The translations under genes were made by a program, and so were the position numbers. This document shows positions 1-7,449 of a stretch of DNA of 8,929 bases, piece after piece; position 1 is the first letter of the stretch, and each line of letters opens with the position of its first letter. Location of the stretch: NCBI GenBank assembly GCA_013414725.1, contig CP058706.1, forward strand, positions 1,654,699-1,663,627, given 5' to 3'. Source of the DNA: Coxiellaceae bacterium. GTDB lineage: Bacteria; Pseudomonadota; Gammaproteobacteria; GCA-013414725. The notes under the pieces are model-generated. The model saw only the letters and a list, made by a program, of their open reading frames with translations, ran no database searches and was not told the DNA's origin.

Positions 1-138
1 TTTTTGCGAATCGTCCGAGGTATTCTTTTAAAAGGCAATGGTATTAATATCGTATGGGAACAAATTTGGCCCATATTGATTTTTCTTTGCATTGTCATGA
101 CGCTTGGAGTGTTGCGGTTCCGACAAACTCTCGATTAA
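1..138 (+). CDS. ABC-2 type transporter permease, C-terminal end (partial)
   Basis: The frame is open from the first base and ends in TAA at 136-138, giving 45 residues. It has a short polar stretch (FLRIVRGILLKGNG), an amphipathic turn with two tryptophans, one hydrophobic membrane helix (about residues 24-38), and a basic end (RFRQTLD). The FxRIVRG...KG start, the last helix and the RFRxTLD end match the C-termini of ABC-2 permeases of the YhhJ/YbhR/YbhS kind. These are inner-membrane subunits that work with an ATPase and often a periplasmic adaptor in drug or small-molecule export. The rest of the gene lies outside the window, so the substrate cannot be judged. No frame breaks are seen here. 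It could belong to another ABC-2 subfamily. Confidence 0.8.
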   Translation, partial: FLRIVRGILLKGNGINIVWEQIWPILIFLCIVMTLGVLRFRQTLD

Positions 139-155
139 GCCCAGTTTTAGGGGCT
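138..155 (+). terminator. weak terminator-like hairpin after the permease
   Basis: AGCCC at 138-142 can pair with GGGCT at 151-155 across an eight-base loop. It starts at the last base of the permease stop codon and is followed by an A/T-rich stretch rather than a clean T run. The stem is only five base pairs, so termination here is a guess. Confidence 0.3.
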
Positions 156-160
156 CAAGC

Positions 161-177
161 CTTAATTATTCCTTAAG
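161..177 (+). promoter_or_regulatory. PmrA-box-like tandem repeat upstream of the gene at 227
   Basis: CTTAAT at 161-166 and CTTAAG at 172-177 are direct half-sites whose starts are 11 bases apart with a five-base spacer. This fits the PmrA consensus (C/T)TTAA(T/G)-N5-(C/T)TTAA(T/G). The longer Legionella/Coxiella form of two TTAAT-type half-sites one helical turn apart also fits, with about one mismatch in the second half. The site ends 49 bases before the ATG at 227, a usual place for a PmrA activator site near the -35 region. A CTTAAT at 197-202 could serve as a poor -10. In Legionella and Coxiella, PmrA activates icm/dot genes and many effectors. The region is AT-rich, so a chance match is possible. 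Confidence 0.5.
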
Positions 178-211
178 ATTATTTTGTTAGATTGTGCTTA
201 ATTTTTCAATC

Positions 212-220
212 AAAGAGGTG
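212..220 (+). promoter_or_regulatory. ribosome binding site fixing the start at 227
   Basis: AAAGAGGTG lies six bases before the ATG at 227-229, a good Shine-Dalgarno match at good spacing. It favours this ATG over an in-frame upstream TTG-type start near 194, which has no such site. Confidence 0.65.
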
Positions 221-226
221 TTGGCC

Positions 227-1031
227 ATGAAGATTACGCAATTTTCGGATCTGAAAAAGCACAAGAAATGGATGCATTTGATGTTGCCAATTATATCCTT
301 ATACAAAAACACGGCAGGCATCAATAAACTGCGTGATCGTTTAATGAGCGAATTGACAATTGAAGAATTAATTCATGTTAAAAATATTGTTGAAAAACTC
401 CGCATGGTAACAATCCAAGCCTTATTGAGGAACTCAATAGCATTGATGAATTGCTTGCTTCTGTAATAAGCGTAAAAAACCCTAGTGCTGACACGAACAA
501 TAACAATGTCGGTAGTGCACCCGTATCCACTGGTGGATCTCCTAGTAGAAAGACGGATTTTTCAAAATTTGCTGTTAATAATGTTAGCAATGTTATATTT
601 CTAAATGAAAATTCCTTATGTTATGTGATGAATAGTGAGCCGCTTTGGAACATTGATGTGGTCAGTTCAGATGTTAATATGTTATTAAAACGTTTTCCAA
701 TATCTGAACAGAGATCCAGTTTTTATAAGGACGAAGTTTATTTTGCGAGAAAGGATATTGAAAAAACAATAGAAAAAAAGTTAGAGAGTGGTACCACGCA
801 TGCTTACATAGCTTATCAAATTGAATTAAAACCTAAGGCTTATGAAAAAGTATTAACAAAGACGGTGACCTTTTGCTCAACATCAAGCGTGAAGATGTTA
901 AATTAATTATTTCTGCCGAAGTCTTTCATCCGACACGTGAACCAGTAAAAGTGACAATTGGTAAAGATCCTGATTATACATTTGGTGTTTTAGAGCAATT
1001 GACGAGTAAATTTAGTAATATCTTTGGTTAA
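227..1031 (+). pseudogene. unknown protein (about 268 aa mended), four frame changes; candidate PmrA-controlled effector
   Basis: I do not recognise this protein. The start follows a good ribosome binding site and the mended frame ends in TAA at 1029-1031. Repairs needed: one base missing in the A run 254-258, one base extra around 313-319, one missing at GG 406-407, one missing at GG 864-865. The mended protein starts MKITQFSDLKKAQEMDAF, has a helical, charged N-terminal third, then an Asn/Ser/Gly-rich linker (NNNNVGSAP...TGGSPSRK, bases about 495-555). A mixed alpha/beta C-terminal domain follows, with KTGDLLLNIKREDVKLIISA and an end at SKFSNIFG. No signal peptide or membrane helix is seen. 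The linker between two compact domains and the PmrA-like site upstream suggest a Dot/Icm-type effector, but no catalytic motif supports a function. The bare sequence gives three stops, so it is either truly broken or carries base-calling errors. Confidence 0.6.
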
Positions 1032-1032
1032 T

Positions 1033-1059
1033 ATTCATGGCAATTTGTTGCCATTGAAT
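1033..1059 (+). terminator. hairpin just after the stop of the gene at 227-1031
   Basis: TGGCAA (1038-1043) pairs with TTGCCA (1048-1053) across the loop TTTG. ATTCA (1033-1037) pairs with TGAAT (1055-1059), leaving one bulged T at 1054. That is an 11-bp stem two bases after the stop codon. The bases that follow are A/T-rich but not a clean T run, so it may be a weak intrinsic terminator or an mRNA end-protecting stem. Confidence 0.55.
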
Positions 1060-1084
1060 TTATAAGAATAATTATTAATAAGAC

Positions 1085-1170
1085 TCATGGTTAGGATTAA
1101 AACAACGAAGCAATTCATGAGATTTGCTTTACTGAATTGCTTTGTTTCTTCGCTCTAAGTCTTACCATGA
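1085..1170. terminator. nested inverted repeat between convergent genes, possible bidirectional terminator
   Basis: The inner stem is AAGCAATTCA (1108-1117) with TGAATTGCTT (1133-1142), ten perfect base pairs and a 15-base loop. An outer pair, TCATGGT (1085-1091) with ACCATGA (1164-1170), could close a larger structure. Read on the - strand, the inner stem is followed by CGTTGTTTTAA, a loose T-rich tail suited to ending the long leftward AAA+ transcript. On the + strand the tail is TGTTTCTTCG. The place between two converging genes fits a terminator. Confidence 0.5.
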
Positions 1171-1236
1171 CAACGCTTTTACTGTATTAGTCTTATGTTG
1201 AAGGTGGTCTGCAATCGATTTTAACCTTGATATCAA

Positions 1237-1935
1237 TTAAGTCGTAAAGACTGTTGTCGCAGCGTCATTTTCTATCTCCATCCTGGTATTTGCTGAAAGC
1301 AACTTGGTTTTTCTACATAAGTCACGGGGTGTTGGTTCTGGATGTTTATGAAAAGCAGTCGCGTAATTTTTGGCTATTTCAAATGTTTGGGTTTCTTTCT
1401 TAGCAGTATCCAGGTCATGCGTAATGGCTGTCACAATTTCCTCTAATTCTTCTACTGGATAATTATCAATAGTTTCGACCCGAGCGCGGTTGGCTAGGGC
1501 TTTTGATAAAATTTTACGGTTTTTGTATTTATTGGCAGGGTTTTGCGTGCCAATCAGCATAAAACCTTCTTGTTGGGCTGGTTGGTTTTTATAGCGGCCG
1601 CTTAATAAGTCATTCAATAAAGCTTCAAGTGGAGATAAAGTATTTAATTCATCCACCACGACAATCGCGCCTTCATGAAACGCTTTAATTAAGATTGTTT
1701 CCATTTCTTCCAGGTCAGTAGGAGTAAGATAGTAGTAATGTTTTCCATTTGAACAAGATGGTGAATCTTTAGTCAATTCGGTATAACCAAGCGCACGCAA
1801 AGTCTCAATCACTAAAACGCTTTTACCAATCCCGGAATCTCCTTCGAGAACAATAGCGCGAGTGCCAGCTTTTCTTAATTGACTGTTGGCTATCCGTAAT
1901 TGTCGCATTAGCAATTGATCGTATAGTCGTCTCAA
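1237..1935 (-). other. AAA+ ATPase module of the MoxR/dynein-related (AAA_5) type, C-terminal
   Basis: This is the longest unbroken stretch of the giant gene, 232 codons from a TTG at 1935. The P-loop is GDSGIGKS (1842-1819). Walker B is AIVVVDELN (about 1668-1643), followed by SPLEALLNDLLSGR, typical of the AAA_5 family in which the helix after Walker B contains an LN(D/S)LL motif. Sensor 1 is GTQNP (about 1550-1536), followed by LSKALANRARV with arginines at the finger position. Sensor 2 lies in EPTPRDLCRK near 1325. Read alone it would be called an AAA family ATPase, but it continues a longer protein: its open frame extends upstream to about 1980 and joins the preceding frame at the T run 1998-2002. 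Confidence 0.85.
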
Positions 1936-1969
1936 TACACCAGTACGGCTTTTAGTAAGCTTATACTCA

Positions 1970-2830
1970 GTAGAGAAATTGCACGCTGATATGGCAGTTT
2001 TTCAAGGCAATTTTGCACGGTTTAGTATTTAAAGGTTGATATTTTTGGGCCAGTGTCTTTTTAAATTTAGTCCTTAATTCTGGTGTTAAGTAAGATCTTA
2101 CTTCCTCATAAGCTGACAATAAAGCAGCAAGCTTAAAATTGCCATTGAAAGCATATTGATGTTCGCGCCAATACATTCCTAAACGTAACACCATTGACGC
2201 AAGGTTTCTCGGTGTTAAAGGCGAACCAGCAACCTGTTGGTTTACATCATAATAAGTATCTAATAATATTCGGTAAATAAGATTTTTATCTTCCATAAAA
2301 GTGGGGAATAATACATTGAAAACAGGATTTAGGGTCTCATCAATCAAGTCAGATTCTGTCAAAGGTTGGAAACGTTCAATACAGCCATGACGTGAAAATA
2401 ATCGATGCATTTGTCGATTAGCATAGCTACTGTCATTACCAGCTACAATAAGCTTGTGGTGTGGACTGAGTGGATAAAAATACCTTTATATAGAATGCCA
2501 GGAGGTTGATTGAATAGGCCTTCTAAAAATTCTAGAGAACCTTCGTCCTCTAAATTGGCCTCATCCAAAAATAATATTTCATCACTGTCTTTAGGTTTTG
2601 CAATTAACCAATTTAATACATTTTCAAGACCAATATGTAAATTAAGTGAGCGTTGATGGCGTGTTTGCCAGAGTTCTGGCAATTGGTCTAATACAAAAGT
2701 GGTTTTTCCTGTGCCCGAATCCCCCATGATAAATACATAAGGTGATTTTTCCAGTCGGCCTGAGACTTTTTCGAAGCGCTTTTGTTTGGTTGGCTGATTT
2801 TTGTGATAATGTTTGTTTTTGAATAAGTTT
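1970..2830 (-). other. AAA+ ATPase module with intact Walker A and B (first active module)
   Basis: The P-loop is GDSGTGKTT (about 2724-2698), preceded by a strand SPYVFIM. Walker B is EILFLDEAN (about 2583-2557) with the DE pair. Sensor 1 is the N in KLIVAGND (codon 2437-2435), after the one-base repair in the A run 2476-2480. FSRHG near 2390 holds a possible arginine finger, and SPLTPRNLASM (about 2220) carries the sensor-2 type arginine. All canonical parts needed to bind and hydrolyse ATP are present. The raw frame breaks between Walker B and sensor 1. Confidence 0.75.
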
Positions 2831-2889
2831 TATCAAGCCATTGGTCAATAGCTTTAGCATTTTTCCAGACGAAATTGTCTTTTGGCGGC

Positions 2890-3720
2890 TTTTCGGACTG
2901 CGTTAACCATTGAATCAGTCTTTTGCCGAAAATAGTTAATATCTTCCACCAGATTTTTGGTTAGCTGATAACTAATCGGTTTGGTATATAAAAGATTTTT
3001 CTTTAAGCCATCCAGCAATTCTTTGATGACTATTTTGAAAAGATTATCGGTCTTTTGCCAAGCTAATTCCATCGTTTCTTGTTCAGAAAAATTACGCTGC
3101 CATGTCACATCAAATGGCAGCCATTGCTTGGGCGCGTTTTCCGTTGCAATAATTAATTTCCCAAATAATTTTTTTCGTTTGCCATTGACCCAAGTATAGG
3201 CCTCATCATGAAATAAAGTTTCCAGTTGCATTGCTAGTTCTGATGAAACTTGGCCTTGCAGTAATACAGTTTCCAAAATAGGCCCTCTTTTTCTAAGGCT
3301 TGCCAGACACTGTTTGTTTGGTGGTCAAGTTGTAGCAATTCTTCCGCGTTTTTGCTGATTGTAAAAGGCGATCTATCAAGTCAATTTGCGATGTATTTTC
3401 ATCTATCGACACGATTAAACTAGGCTTGTAGTTGGTTTTAATGCTTTCGGTTAAACAATCCAAGTCATTACTTTGCAGTACCAGTGCTTTACCAGGCTTT
3501 AGTATTGGTAAATAATCCTGTAAATCGGGTGGAGGCGGATCATTGAAAATTGGTTCGTCTGCTTTAATTCGATGACTCAAGCATTTTGGCACATATTCAG
3601 CTTGAGTAAATAATAATTTAATGTTCGTCTTTTTTCCTCTGCAGTAGCAAGCCATTTTTCCCACTGGCTTTCACGAAGTTTGGAAGTCACTAATATGGTC
3701 AATGGCTCTTCGGTTTCTAA
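2890..3720 (-). other. second degenerate AAA-like module without Walker A
   Basis: After mending the runs at 3630-3635, 3349-3353 and 3283-3285 the segment reads as alternating strands and helices. PLTILVTSKL and TNIKLLFTQAEYVPK come first, then KALVLQSNDLD, then SLIVSIDENTSQ, then PILETVLLQGQVSSELA and KLFGKLIIATEN. The last two recall the helix before sensor 1 and a sensor-1 strand ending in an N. No GxxxxGK[ST] motif is present. I read it as another catalytically silent member of the AAA chain or as a linker domain made from one. Confidence 0.35.
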
Positions 3721-4079
3721 CCATCCAGGCAATGTTTGCAGTCCTTCTTGTGAGCAAGCATAGTTATAGAAATAACGTTCATAGTTTTCTTCATTTAAAT
3801 TAAGGTCCCAATTTGTATTGCGGTCCCATAAAAACAGCTCATAATTGTTGATGGGTTGATAAATTTGTTCAAGAGTAGAAATAACGAAACTTTCCGGCAA
3901 ATGTATGGTTTTACCATTATAAAAAATTTCTTGGCAATTTTTATTTGATGATAGAAATTGATAAATGAAGCTTCATGCCAAGGTGGATTGATGATAGTGA
4001 TCCCAGGCTTCTTCTCGATGAGAGCTTTTAATAATTTACAGATTAATAATTCAATGTTCATGCCTTGGATTTTTACTTT

Positions 4080-4450
4080 TCCCAATAGGCTAGATTGCCA
4101 ATCTGTGTCATGATATAAATTGACTGTTTCATTATTTGTATGGGGAGTTTCTGAGGGGAGGATGGATCGATTTAATTTGAAATTAAATGGAAATACTTGT
4201 TCTATATGATTATAGAAATCTTCTCCCATGTCATTGGCTTCGGCTTGTGTCATTATCAAAAGCAATTGTGTTTTGCTGGGCAGGCGGGTGTTATAAACTC
4301 GACGATAACGTGTTTCTAATAATAAAGTATTAAATCCCACTTGTGATGGTTTTGGTCGGTCCCAGTTTACCATTAGCACTGAAGTTGTGGTGGAAGATTC
4401 AGCATCAAGTAAGAATTGAACTAATTCTGAATCAACTTTTATATGGGGAT
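4080..4450 (-). other. degenerate AAA-like module without Walker A
   Basis: The fragment has a beta strand ending in VLMVNWDRP (about 4378-4355) where a Walker B would sit, then FNTLLLETRYRRV, then LPSKTQLLLIM (about 4290-4258) where sensor 1 would sit, then DFYNHIEQVFPF. This strand-helix-strand order resembles the second half of midasin/RNF213-type AAA modules, but no P-loop precedes it and the acidic Walker B pair is absent. It may be a structural, non-hydrolysing module. The assignment rests on pattern only. The bases just upstream (4437-4521) hold an unresolved frame change. Confidence 0.4.
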
Positions 4451-4859
4451 GTTGGTTTATGCCGTTTTGGCTGAATAGTATGGTCGGTTTCGTTATGTTC
4501 CCGTTTTCGTTTACGAGCAAAGGGTGAGATCAAAGTATTAAATGTTGTGCCATTAAAATCTTTTAAAGTATTATGATTGTCATCTATTCTAGCATACTTA
4601 ATTTTAACCGTTTTTTCGGCAATATCATCTAACGTAGTATAAAAATAGTGGCTTTTGAGCAACATAATTTTTGCATTAAAGCCCAGTTTAGCCATTGAAT
4701 TTCATTTTCTGATGGCACAACAATAAGTCGGTTCACAATTGGGCCTCTTTGCAACGAATCAATCAAGTAAGATAAAAAATCCTCTGGGGAGCTGATGTTG
4801 GCATGTATTGTATGGTCCCAGGTGATATAGCGATTGTTTGGGGCTGGTTTTTCAATGAT

Positions 4860-5364
4860 TTGTATTGGCTCCATCTTGGTTGTATTTTGGGCTGAATTAT
4901 TATTTGAAGTAATGGCAGAGTTAACAAATTCTTTTGTTTTGCGGTTAATCGGATAGCCGCCTAAGTCATATTTCCGATGAGTATTATTATTATAAGTTTC
5001 AATAAAAGTATGCTCATCATTCTCTATTGCCAATATTTCAATATCAAAAGCATCTAATCCCGAGGATCGTTGTTTTTAAATTCCATATATGATTCAGTCA
5101 ACCATCCAAATGAAAAGACCCTGTGCCGGCAAGCGCCAACTTTGTTACGCATAATTGCTTGGAACATTGCGAAAACATCTTGTCGATTAGTGTTATCTAA
5201 CTTGCCAGGATTGAATTTTTATTAAAATATAATCTCAGCCATTCAAATAATTCGAAGGGGGTCAGTTTTTCAATCCATTCTGGCGGTGAATCCAATTTAT
5301 TTACAAAGGCCTCCAGTTGTTGCTCCAGAAATTGCAGTTGACTGTCATTTAAGTCATTGCTCAT
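4860..5364 (-). other. transglutaminase-like (papain-fold) domain with Cys-His-Asp triad
   Basis: This is the N-terminal domain of the AAA+ protein. In the mended frame the cysteine is at about residue 79 in KVGACRHRVFSFGW, the histidine at about 119 in NDEHTFIETY, and the aspartate at about 134 in KYDLGGYP. Order and spacing (about 40, then 15 residues) match the transglutaminase core, where a GxCRxxA-type Cys motif is followed by HxxxE and then a D before Gly or Pro. In bacteria most members of this superfamily act as thiol peptidases; some are amidases or crosslinkers. Reading the triad in one protein needs one base added to the T run 5216-5220 and one to CCC 5059-5061. The Cys and His/Asp parts are therefore in different frames in the raw sequence. 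Confidence 0.65.
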
Positions 5365-5725
5365 ACGGGGGTATGATCCGTTAAATTGGCTTTGACGATG
5401 TATTTTATGGTGGTCGTTTGTTTTACCGTTTTTTTGTTAATTAATCCCACGCCATAAAAACCTTTTTATTATCACGCCCAAAAACCAATTCAGGATTGAA
5501 TTCTATATAAACTAGTTTTCATCACCGTTTAACGAAGGTAGAGGGTGTGGTGCCATACACCAGGCTTCAAGTCAAAGGTGATTTTTCCCAGGAAATGTTC
5601 CGTATCATTATTTTTCAAAATTTTTAGTATAAAAATTTTCAATATTTTCGACCATGCTATAGTCTTTATAAAGTTCAAATTTAAGTTCAGCCCGAATAAG
5701 GCACTGTCTCTTTAGTGAAAATTTA
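5361..5725 (-). other. beta-rich C-terminal region of the LRR protein, hidden by frame changes
   Basis: No long open frame covers this stretch, yet mending five runs (5718-5721, 5621-5625, 5536-5537, 5516-5519, 5456-5460) gives smooth protein: KRQCLIRAELKFELYKDY, KNNDTEHFLGKITFDLKP, GVWHHTLYLPSLNGDE, KLVYIEFNPELVFGRDNK, VFYGVGLINKKTV, IKYIVKANLTDHTPV. The alternating hydrophobic strands suggest a beta-sandwich or barrel-like fold. No function is visible. Confidence 0.5.
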
Positions 5726-5989
5726 AAAGGAACCAACCGATATTGATTGGTTTGCACCGAGCAATTTGGTTTTGCTTGAAATATTCAGTAACAACAATCG
5801 GTCTGTCGGTTAATTCAGTATTGCCATCAAGTTGTTTTATCATTTTCGATGGCATTGACGATTCGCTTTCATCAGTGAACGCTTTGCTTGGATTGGTAAC
5901 TAATGAATAGTTGATAATAAAGTCTTTTACAAGATAATCATCGCTGTGTTTTCCTATGGTTATTTTTTGAATTTCATCTGTCGTTTGCT

Positions 5990-7400
5990 GTGCGTTTCTA
6001 TCATTAGATAATTTCAAGATTGATTCGACGTGCTTTTGGTTGACAAGAATATTTTTCATTGTCATGTTCACTAGTCTTGGAGGGCAATTAAATTTTTCTT
6101 CAAAAAGTTCATCAAAAGAAATGTCGTCGCCTTCAAAGAAGTCCAAATCAATTTCTCTTAAATTTTCCCAAATTGGTGGATAAAATCTAGTTTTAATGGT
6201 TTTATTGCATCATTAAATGAGAGGGTCATTTTTCTAGGTTTTTAATAACATCGGGGTTTTCCCTGAGTGTATTAATTAATAGATGGAGTTTGCTTTCGAA
6301 TGCATCGGATTGTGATTCTTGGTAAAAAACAAAGGTCTTTAATTTTTCGCTTGAAGTGACAAGGCTTTTAAATGTACTTTCATTGGGAAATTCACAGCAA
6401 ATAAGCGATAATTTTTCAAGATTTAATTTCCGTAATTTATTATTGCTTTGCCCAATTATTGATATTTCTAAGTTTAGATTACGTAATTTGGGCGAGTGGT
6501 TTAAGATTTTGATTAAAGCCTCCTCTGAGATGGTGCCAGATGAGAGCCATAATTCTTCAATATCATTGCTAGGCAATAAGTCGTCCGCATTATTGGTGTC
6601 TTTGGTTTCAATGTCATAAACATCAAGCTTTTTAGATTAATACAGGCCCTTAGTAAGTCATATAAATAATTTTGATCAATTTTATCGATTTTAAGTTTAA
6701 TTAAATAAGAGAACAAGGCCTTATTTTCTAATAAGGCTTTATCGATATTAATGAGACTACTGGTCAGCTCTAGGCTTTTAGCTTAGTTGAGCTTCCTCTA
6801 ATGTTAAACGTTGGATAAGAGGCATTGAGGCCGCTAGCATTTATGCTTGTTGTAGAGAATTTTATTCTCTTCAGCCTAGGCATTTTTTTCATCGAATAAA
6901 AATTCAACTTTGCTAATTTTTGATCTAATAGTAAATTTACTGTTATGTCTTCTGTTCGTTGGCAATTTTCTAGGATCATTTGTAGTGTGTCAGGGTAGCA
7001 TTCAATATCCACTGTTTTAATTTCGCCTATTTTTCTTGCAATATCCGGTGTGATGGCTTCCATGATTTTGATTTTTATCTTGTTACCGCTGAGATATTTT
7101 GTGATAGTGCTGTTAATTTTTCAAGGTTTTCGTTTTGTATTTTTGGTGATTTCTCGGAATTATTTGCCAGAGACATTGACCTCTCAGTTTCGGTGAAGGA
7201 GGCGTCCTTAACGATAGCAATTTTAGCCATATCCTTTGGCCAGGAATTTATGCTGTTATGGAAAAAGAAGTCACTTGTAAAGATTATTTTTATTATGTTT
7301 GGGATTGACTGTTTGATGTTGCTTAATTTATTGTAGCTAATGGCTTCCGAGAAAACAATCTTCATTGGGCAGCTAAAAATCGTCTTGTTTTCCATCATTG
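5990..7400 (-). other. leucine-rich-repeat array
   Basis: Irregular repeats of the LxxLxL type recur about every 24-30 residues. Examples are MPRLKRIKFS (about 6890), TKLKSLELTSS after mending 6776-6779, INLKSLMFYD after mending 6618-6620, DIEELWLSSG (about 6560), PKLRNLNLEIS (about 6490), KLRKLNLEKLSLI (about 6430), EKLKTFVFYQ (about 6340), ENLREIDLDFF (about 6150) and PRLVNMTMKNI (about 6070). Consecutive repeats continue straight across frame junctions, strong evidence that this is one coding region. The helical spacing recalls ribonuclease-inhibitor or cysteine-containing LRR types more than the short bacterial IpaH type. Confidence 0.65.
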
Positions 7401-7449
7401 AGGTCAGGAACATAGCTACAAAGTTTTCGGAGCAATTGAATTTGATTTT

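Larger units (their letters stand above)
1237..5364 (-). pseudogene. giant transglutaminase-like/tandem AAA+ protein, about 1,380 aa mended, many frame changes
   Basis: The start is ATG 5364-5362, overlapping the LRR gene stop as ATGA. The first frame gives TAA at 1237; one more T in the short run at 1246-1248 would carry it to a stop at 1193-1195. Mended order: a helical N-terminus, a transglutaminase-like core (Cys 5131-5129, His 5012-5010, Asp 4967-4965), an Asn/Ser-rich linker (about 4930-4860), two AAA-like modules without Walker A, then two with intact Walker A and B motifs. About twelve one-base repairs join the frames, nearly all in base runs (5216-5220, 5059-5061, 4668-4672, 3955-3957, 3630-3635, 3349-3353, 3283-3285, 2880-2883, 2816-2820, 2476-2480, 1998-2002). 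AAA+ chains of this type, as in midasin, dynein or RNF213, pull or remodel other molecules with ATP. No transmembrane helix or signal peptide is seen. Target and role are unknown. Confidence 0.75.

Noticed and set aside
378..590. Open frame of 70 codons on the - strand
   Set aside because: It is antisense to the unknown gene at 227-1031, with no start signal or recognisable product.
2642..2860. Separate small - strand gene of 72 codons
   Set aside because: It is an out-of-frame reading between two modules; the adjacent frames, joined at 2880-2883 and 2816-2820, lead straight into the Walker A strand.
2981..3199. Open frame of 72 codons on the + strand
   Set aside because: It lies opposite the AAA+ gene, has no ribosome binding site or family likeness, and encodes the low-complexity sequence expected of an antisense shadow.
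1237..5364. The AAA+ fragments as separate small genes
   Set aside because: The fragments overlap or abut, lack their own ribosome binding sites, and single AAA motifs are split between them; one frame-shifted gene explains them better.
6356..6619. Open frame of 87 codons on the + strand
   Set aside because: It is the mirror of the LRR repeats; its Leu/Ser-rich product reflects antisense of Leu/Lys/Glu codons.
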